Assembly: GCA_002684695.1 (NCBI GenBank)
Contig: NYVQ01000028.1
Location: forward strand, 2,946 to 21,043
From: SAR116 cluster bacterium
Lineage (GTDB): Bacteria; Pseudomonadota; Alphaproteobacteria; Puniceispirillales; GCA-002684695
Reading direction: 5' to 3'
DNA length: 18,098 bases
A program made the position numbers and the translations under genes. Below are positions 15,348-18,098 of this stretch, piece by piece. Each line of letters begins with the position of its first letter. The stretch's first letter is position 1. Below the pieces are notes generated by a model, which saw only the letters and a program-made list of their open reading frames with translations, was not told the origin of the DNA and searched no databases.

Positions 15348-16292
15348 TTACTTTTCAAAGCTTGAACAGCCCTTAAGAGATACTAAATCATCCTTTATTA
15401 TATTTAACGGAATACTATTAACATAGTCTTTCATTCTTCCTGGAATTAAGAAGTTTTTGATTAATAAATCTTTTGGCATAATGGGATAAAGTCTTTCCAG
15501 TAAACCGCCTCCAAGAAAAACTCCTCCTCTCGCTCCATATATTAGTGCAATAGATGCAGACAGTTCTCCTAGAAGCTCAAATAGAAAACTACAGGACATA
15601 TATTCGTAACCATTTTTATCATTTAGAGCTAAATTAACAATTTCTTCTGATGTAAGTTTTTTGTTTTGGTTATTAATTTTTGTTAAAGCATTATAAATAA
15701 GTTCTATACCTGGGCCACTTATAAGGCGCTCACATGAAATTCTAGGAAAATCATTTCGAATAATATTTATTGCTTCAATAAGAAGTTTATTTCTCTTTGG
15801 ATAGGGTAAATGAGAGTAACCTCCTTCGCCTGAAACAACTATTGATTTACCCATATGCTTTTTTACACAAGATATTCCTAGCCCTGTTCCTAGAGCAATG
15901 TAAGCAAAAGTATTGTTTTTAGGTTCCGCAGAATTAATTCTCAAATATGATTTATTTTCTATTTCAGGTAAATAATAACATGCAGCTTCAGCATCATTAA
16001 AAATAGCTACATCATTTATCTTTAAAGCATCTATTATTTCTTGTTTCGATATTTTAAGACCGTTGTTTGTTATCTCTATTTTACCATCTTCAACAGGGCC
16101 TGCGGCACATACCCTAACTTGATCAAAAGAAAAACTATTTTCACTTATGTAATCCAGTATTAATTCTAATGGTGATCGTTTTTTGTCATATCTAACTTTT
16201 GATAAGTTTTCTATTTTTTTTTCATAAGAGAAGCCAATTCTTAGATGAGTTCCTCCAAAATCAGCAACTAATTTTCTTCTTTTTCTGTTCAT
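15348..16292 (-). CDS. glk: Glucokinase (Glk family)
   Basis: A 314-residue hexokinase-fold protein of the proteobacterial Glk family. The N-terminal phosphate loop is DFGGTHLRIG (11-20), the catalytic Asp100 lies in IFNDAEAA, the adenosine-side GTGLGI is at 135-140, and the sugar-site EGGYSHLPYP (156-165) corresponds to the EGGH region of E. coli Glk. The GGVFLGGGLLER strand near the C-terminus is also typical. It phosphorylates glucose (perhaps other hexoses) with ATP in the cytosol. It is not a ROK-family kinase: the CxCGxxGC zinc motif is absent. Position beside the importer operon suggests it phosphorylates the hexose released from the imported compound. ATG 16292 has no clear ribosome binding site. 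Confidence 0.9.
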   Translation of the reverse strand: MNRKRRKLVADFGGTHLRIGFSYEKKIENLSKVRYDKKRSPLELILDYISENSFSFDQVRVCAAGPVEDGKIEITNNGLKISKQEIIDALKINDVAIFNDAEAACYYLPEIENKSYLRINSAEPKNNTFAYIALGTGLGISCVKKHMGKSIVVSGEGGYSHLPYPKRNKLLIEAINIIRNDFPRISCERLISGPGIELIYNALTKINNQNKKLTSEEIVNLALNDKNGYEYMSCSFLFELLGELSASIALIYGARGGVFLGGGLLERLYPIMPKDLLIKNFLIPGRMKDYVNSIPLNIIKDDLVSLKGCSSFEK

Positions 16293-16331
16293 TTTAAATA
16301 CACAAATTATAAATTAATTTATAATTTTATA

Positions 16332-16490
16332 TTATCTTCCTAAAGAGAAAAAGGAAATTAATGAAATAGTAATAGATATAAAAAATGACATACTAAACGC
16401 CACACCAAAAATTAATAGTATATTTAAACTGATTATTAAAATACTTAAAATTTTTATAAAATAGATAATATTGGTCATAAAAGTATTCAT
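16332..16490 (-). CDS. Small hydrophobic membrane protein (52 residues), unknown function
   Basis: Reading the minus strand from ATG 16490 gives an uninterrupted 52-residue frame to TAA at 16332-16334. The protein starts MNTFMTNIIYFIKIL and is almost entirely Ile/Leu/Phe/Ser, enough for two short membrane helices (about 7-31 and 34-50), ending SLGR. It fills the otherwise empty space between the 114-residue protein gene and glk, on the same strand as both, 39 nt before glk. There is no good Shine-Dalgarno, and AT-rich DNA yields hydrophobic frames by chance, so the call is tentative. A dyad lies just upstream. Confidence 0.4.
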   Translation of the reverse strand: MNTFMTNIIYFIKILSILIISLNILLIFGVAFSMSFFISITISLISFFSLGR

Positions 16491-16499
16491 TTGTTCTTG

Positions 16500-16519
16500 T
16501 TATGTTCTTTTTAACATAA
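16500..16519. promoter_or_regulatory. Inverted repeat TTATGTT-N6-AACATAA upstream of small ORF and glk
   Basis: Two perfect 7-nt arms (16500-16506 and 16513-16519) flank the spacer CTTTTT. The arms share ATGTT/AACAT with the palindrome upstream of the importer operon, though here the half-sites are 6 nt apart. It lies 10-29 nt before ATG 16490 on the minus strand. It could be an operator linking this pair to the importer operon, or a weak AT-only stem after the upstream gene pair. No T run follows it in the direction of transcription. Confidence 0.3.
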
Positions 16520-16550
16520 AGAATTATTAATGCAATAGATTTTATTTTCT

Positions 16551-16895
16551 TTAAGGGTTGGCTACTTTTGCTGGACCAGAGAGTTTAATCTCATTTATAG
16601 TAGCTTCTTTTTCATAGTTATACACATAAATGCCAGCATACTTATTTTCTTTAAAAACAAATGATTTCTTTAAATCTTCTATAAATTGGTCTGCAACTCT
16701 ATCAAATGACTTTAATTTTGTAACATCTTCAAATTTTATTAAAATAGTAAGGTCACCTTCCTGACTAATTAAAATACTAAGTCCATGGAAACCGTGCTCA
16801 TCTATTTTTTGGCCCAAGTAATCAGAGCAAAAAGCAGCTGCAACTTTAGCTTCGCTTATACCAGGAAACTTATATTGATAAACTTTTGCGTACAT
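16551..16895 (-). CDS. Protein of unknown function, possibly a dimeric alpha/beta-barrel fold
   Basis: I do not recognise this 114-residue protein. The pattern resembles small ferredoxin-like alpha/beta folds: an opening strand YAKVYQYKF, a helix with AKVAAAFCSDYLG, central strands GLSILISQEG and LTILIKFED, and a helix KSFDRVADQFIEDLKK. That assignment is an impression, not a motif match. No signal peptide or membrane segment is visible. Its ATG overlaps the stop of the upstream GAF-protein gene by one base (TAATG), and GGGAG lies 7 nt before it inside that gene. The two are therefore almost certainly translated as a coupled pair and probably act together. Confidence 0.7.
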   Translation of the reverse strand: MYAKVYQYKFPGISEAKVAAAFCSDYLGQKIDEHGFHGLSILISQEGDLTILIKFEDVTKLKSFDRVADQFIEDLKKSFVFKENKYAGIYVYNYEKEATINEIKLSGPAKVANP

Positions 16896-17716
16896 TATAC
16901 ATCTCCCAATTTTGACAACATGTCATTAACCATATTCTCTGCTGCATTGCCCTCAACCTTAACTTTTTGAAGAATTTGCGTCTGCATTCCCATTCGCTGT
17001 TGTGTCTCTCTCCCTTTTTTTGTCAATACGACACCTTCATTTTCTTGGCTACATAGTTCAAGACTTATCAAATTACCTAATAGTGAAGCAGCAACTTTTT
17101 TGTTGCTGCAAATACTAATAAAATATTTAAAATCTTCTAAACTAGCATTAGGAACAGATTTTGAAAATTCGTTTATAGCATCTTGGATTTTATTTGAAGT
17201 GATTTCTCTTTGTTCACTTTGAGTATCAAGTTGATGAGCTAAACGAGCAACTAGTTTTTGAACAAGAATTATTTGTTGATCAGACAATTCTTTCTTTTCA
17301 TTATTAACCAAACAAAAGCTGCCAAGTATATAATTATCCTTGTTAATAATAGGAAATCCAGCATAGGATTTGCACATCCCAGAGGTTACAGCAGGATGAT
17401 TTTTAGTTCTTTCATCTAGAGTTGTATCTGGTATTAATGTTGGTTTATTACTAAGCAATGTGTAGGAGCAAATACTTTGTGCTCTATCAGCCAATTTATC
17501 GCCACTTTTACCAGGAAAGTTACAAGATGCCAAAGAGTACTGAGTATCAGCATCAAAAAGTGTAGCAGCAACAGCAGCAAAACCAGTCAATTCTTGGGCC
17601 ATTTCACTGTAAACAACCATAACATCATGTTGATTGGTGCCTTTAATTTGAAGACGTTCAACAGCTTCTTGTCTTCGGCTTTCATTTGCTGGTAATGGTG
17701 CAGGTATAAAATTCAT
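16895..17716 (-). CDS. GAF-domain protein with a possible winged-helix-like C-terminal region
   Basis: The 273-residue protein has a GAF domain at about residues 15-165. Landmarks are FAAVAATLFDADTQYSLAS, SICSYTLLSNKPTLIPDT, a CKSYAGFPI strand and ILGSFCLVNNEKKELSDQQ, which is the usual close of GAF domains. GAF domains bind small ligands or chromophores; cysteines occur at 69, 83 and around the CKSYAG strand, but no bilin or haem motif is evident. The C-terminal part (about 190-245, including LGNLISLELCSQ and GVVLTKKGRE) has a helix-helix-wing look similar to winged-helix folds, which is an inference. There is no kinase, cyclase or GGDEF output domain. ATG 17716 has a strong AGGAG (complement of 17725-17729) 8 nt upstream. 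It is coupled to the following 114-residue gene. Confidence 0.8.
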   Translation of the reverse strand: MNFIPAPLPANESRRQEAVERLQIKGTNQHDVMVVYSEMAQELTGFAAVAATLFDADTQYSLASCNFPGKSGDKLADRAQSICSYTLLSNKPTLIPDTTLDERTKNHPAVTSGMCKSYAGFPIINKDNYILGSFCLVNNEKKELSDQQIILVQKLVARLAHQLDTQSEQREITSNKIQDAINEFSKSVPNASLEDFKYFISICSNKKVAASLLGNLISLELCSQENEGVVLTKKGRETQQRMGMQTQILQKVKVEGNAAENMVNDMLSKLGDV

Positions 17717-17774
17717 AAAGAAATCTCCTATCTATTAAATATAATATAATCATAAAAAAAAATTTGTATAAAAA

Positions 17775-18098
17775 TTATGTTATGAAATAGCTAATTATAC
17801 CTATAAATCCTCCAAATACTGCACCCCATATAACTAACCAACCTAAATGCTCATTAATTAGGTCTTGAATGATTATTTTGACATCCTGGGGAGACAATTC
17901 ATTTAATCTGTCATCAATGAGTTTTTCTATTTTAATATAGATACTCTTAGCTATATCTTTTCCTGTATCAGAATTACTTTCACTTTCTACAATTGATTCT
18001 AATAAATTTTCTAATTTACCTATTACAGGTTTTCTAAGAGGCTCTAAAGCTTTTCTTCCACCAACCATAGCAAGCATCCCCCCTAATTGGGAATTTTC
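17775..18098 (-). CDS. DUF445-like membrane protein, C-terminal part (5' end outside window)
   Basis: The frame is open from the right edge of the window, so this is the C-terminal ~107 residues of a longer protein. The first ATG in view (18077) is preceded by in-frame residues ENSQLGG and is probably internal. A GGRKALEPLRKP segment is followed by an amphipathic helical stretch, the LSPQDVKIIIQDLINEHLGW segment and a final membrane helix (WLVIWGAVFGGFIGIISYF). This ending closely resembles the end of DUF445/YheB-type membrane proteins of unknown function. The stop lies 58 nt upstream of the GAF gene, same strand, so an operon is possible. Confidence 0.6.
   Translation of the reverse strand, partial: ENSQLGGMLAMVGGRKALEPLRKPVIGKLENLLESIVESESNSDTGKDIAKSIYIKIEKLIDDRLNELSPQDVKIIIQDLINEHLGWLVIWGAVFGGFIGIISYFIT

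Noticed and set aside
16500..16519. Rho-independent terminator for the GAF gene pair.
   Set aside because: The stem is AT-only and no T run follows it on the minus strand; an operator reading is somewhat better supported.

Overview
This is an AT-rich window with short intergenic gaps. It looks like the chromosome of a streamlined marine alphaproteobacterium, for example the HIMB59, AEGEAN-169 or SAR11-like lineages. That placement is an inference from base composition, gene size and gene content; there is no rRNA or other phylogenetic marker here. I see no tRNA, rRNA, CRISPR array, insertion sequence or prophage gene. No stretch longer than 300 bases lacks a gene. Several genes appear to begin with TTG.

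Left part (1-7102), mostly housekeeping and accessory single genes. It runs: a group II PLP-dependent amino acid decarboxylase cut by the window edge; a SCO1/SenC copper chaperone on the minus strand; a membrane fatty-acid-desaturase-like di-iron protein followed within 2 nt by a TIM-barrel sugar isomerase/epimerase-like protein; a small Cys-rich CWC protein; an exported glutathione peroxidase; two small unknown proteins; and then adenine phosphoribosyltransferase, glyoxalase I and an EamA/DMT exporter on the minus strand.

Central part (7120-16490), the most coherent locus. A two-domain PIG-L (LmbE-like) deacetylase is divergent from a complete sugar ABC importer operon: binding protein, two permeases, an argininosuccinate-lyase-superfamily enzyme, and a MalK/UgpC-type ATPase. 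The lyase sits 4 nt after the second permease and 15 nt before the ATPase, so it is physically embedded in the transporter operon. Its argininosuccinate-binding motifs are altered. A glucokinase converges on the operon, and an unlisted 52-residue hydrophobic protein lies just upstream of it. A perfect TATGTTAACATA palindrome lies in the divergent promoter region, and a related dyad (TTATGTT-N6-AACATAA) lies upstream of the small-protein/glucokinase pair. A strong 15-bp hairpin separates the binding-protein gene from the permease genes. I infer an uptake and breakdown route for an N-acylated or amino-acid-conjugated sugar: import, deacylation by the PIG-L protein, fumarate-releasing C-N cleavage by the lyase, and phosphorylation of the freed hexose by glucokinase. 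The substrate is unknown.

Right part (16551-18098), minus strand. A GAF-domain protein is translationally coupled to a 114-residue protein of unknown function. Beyond them is the C-terminal end of a DUF445-like membrane protein, cut by the window edge.
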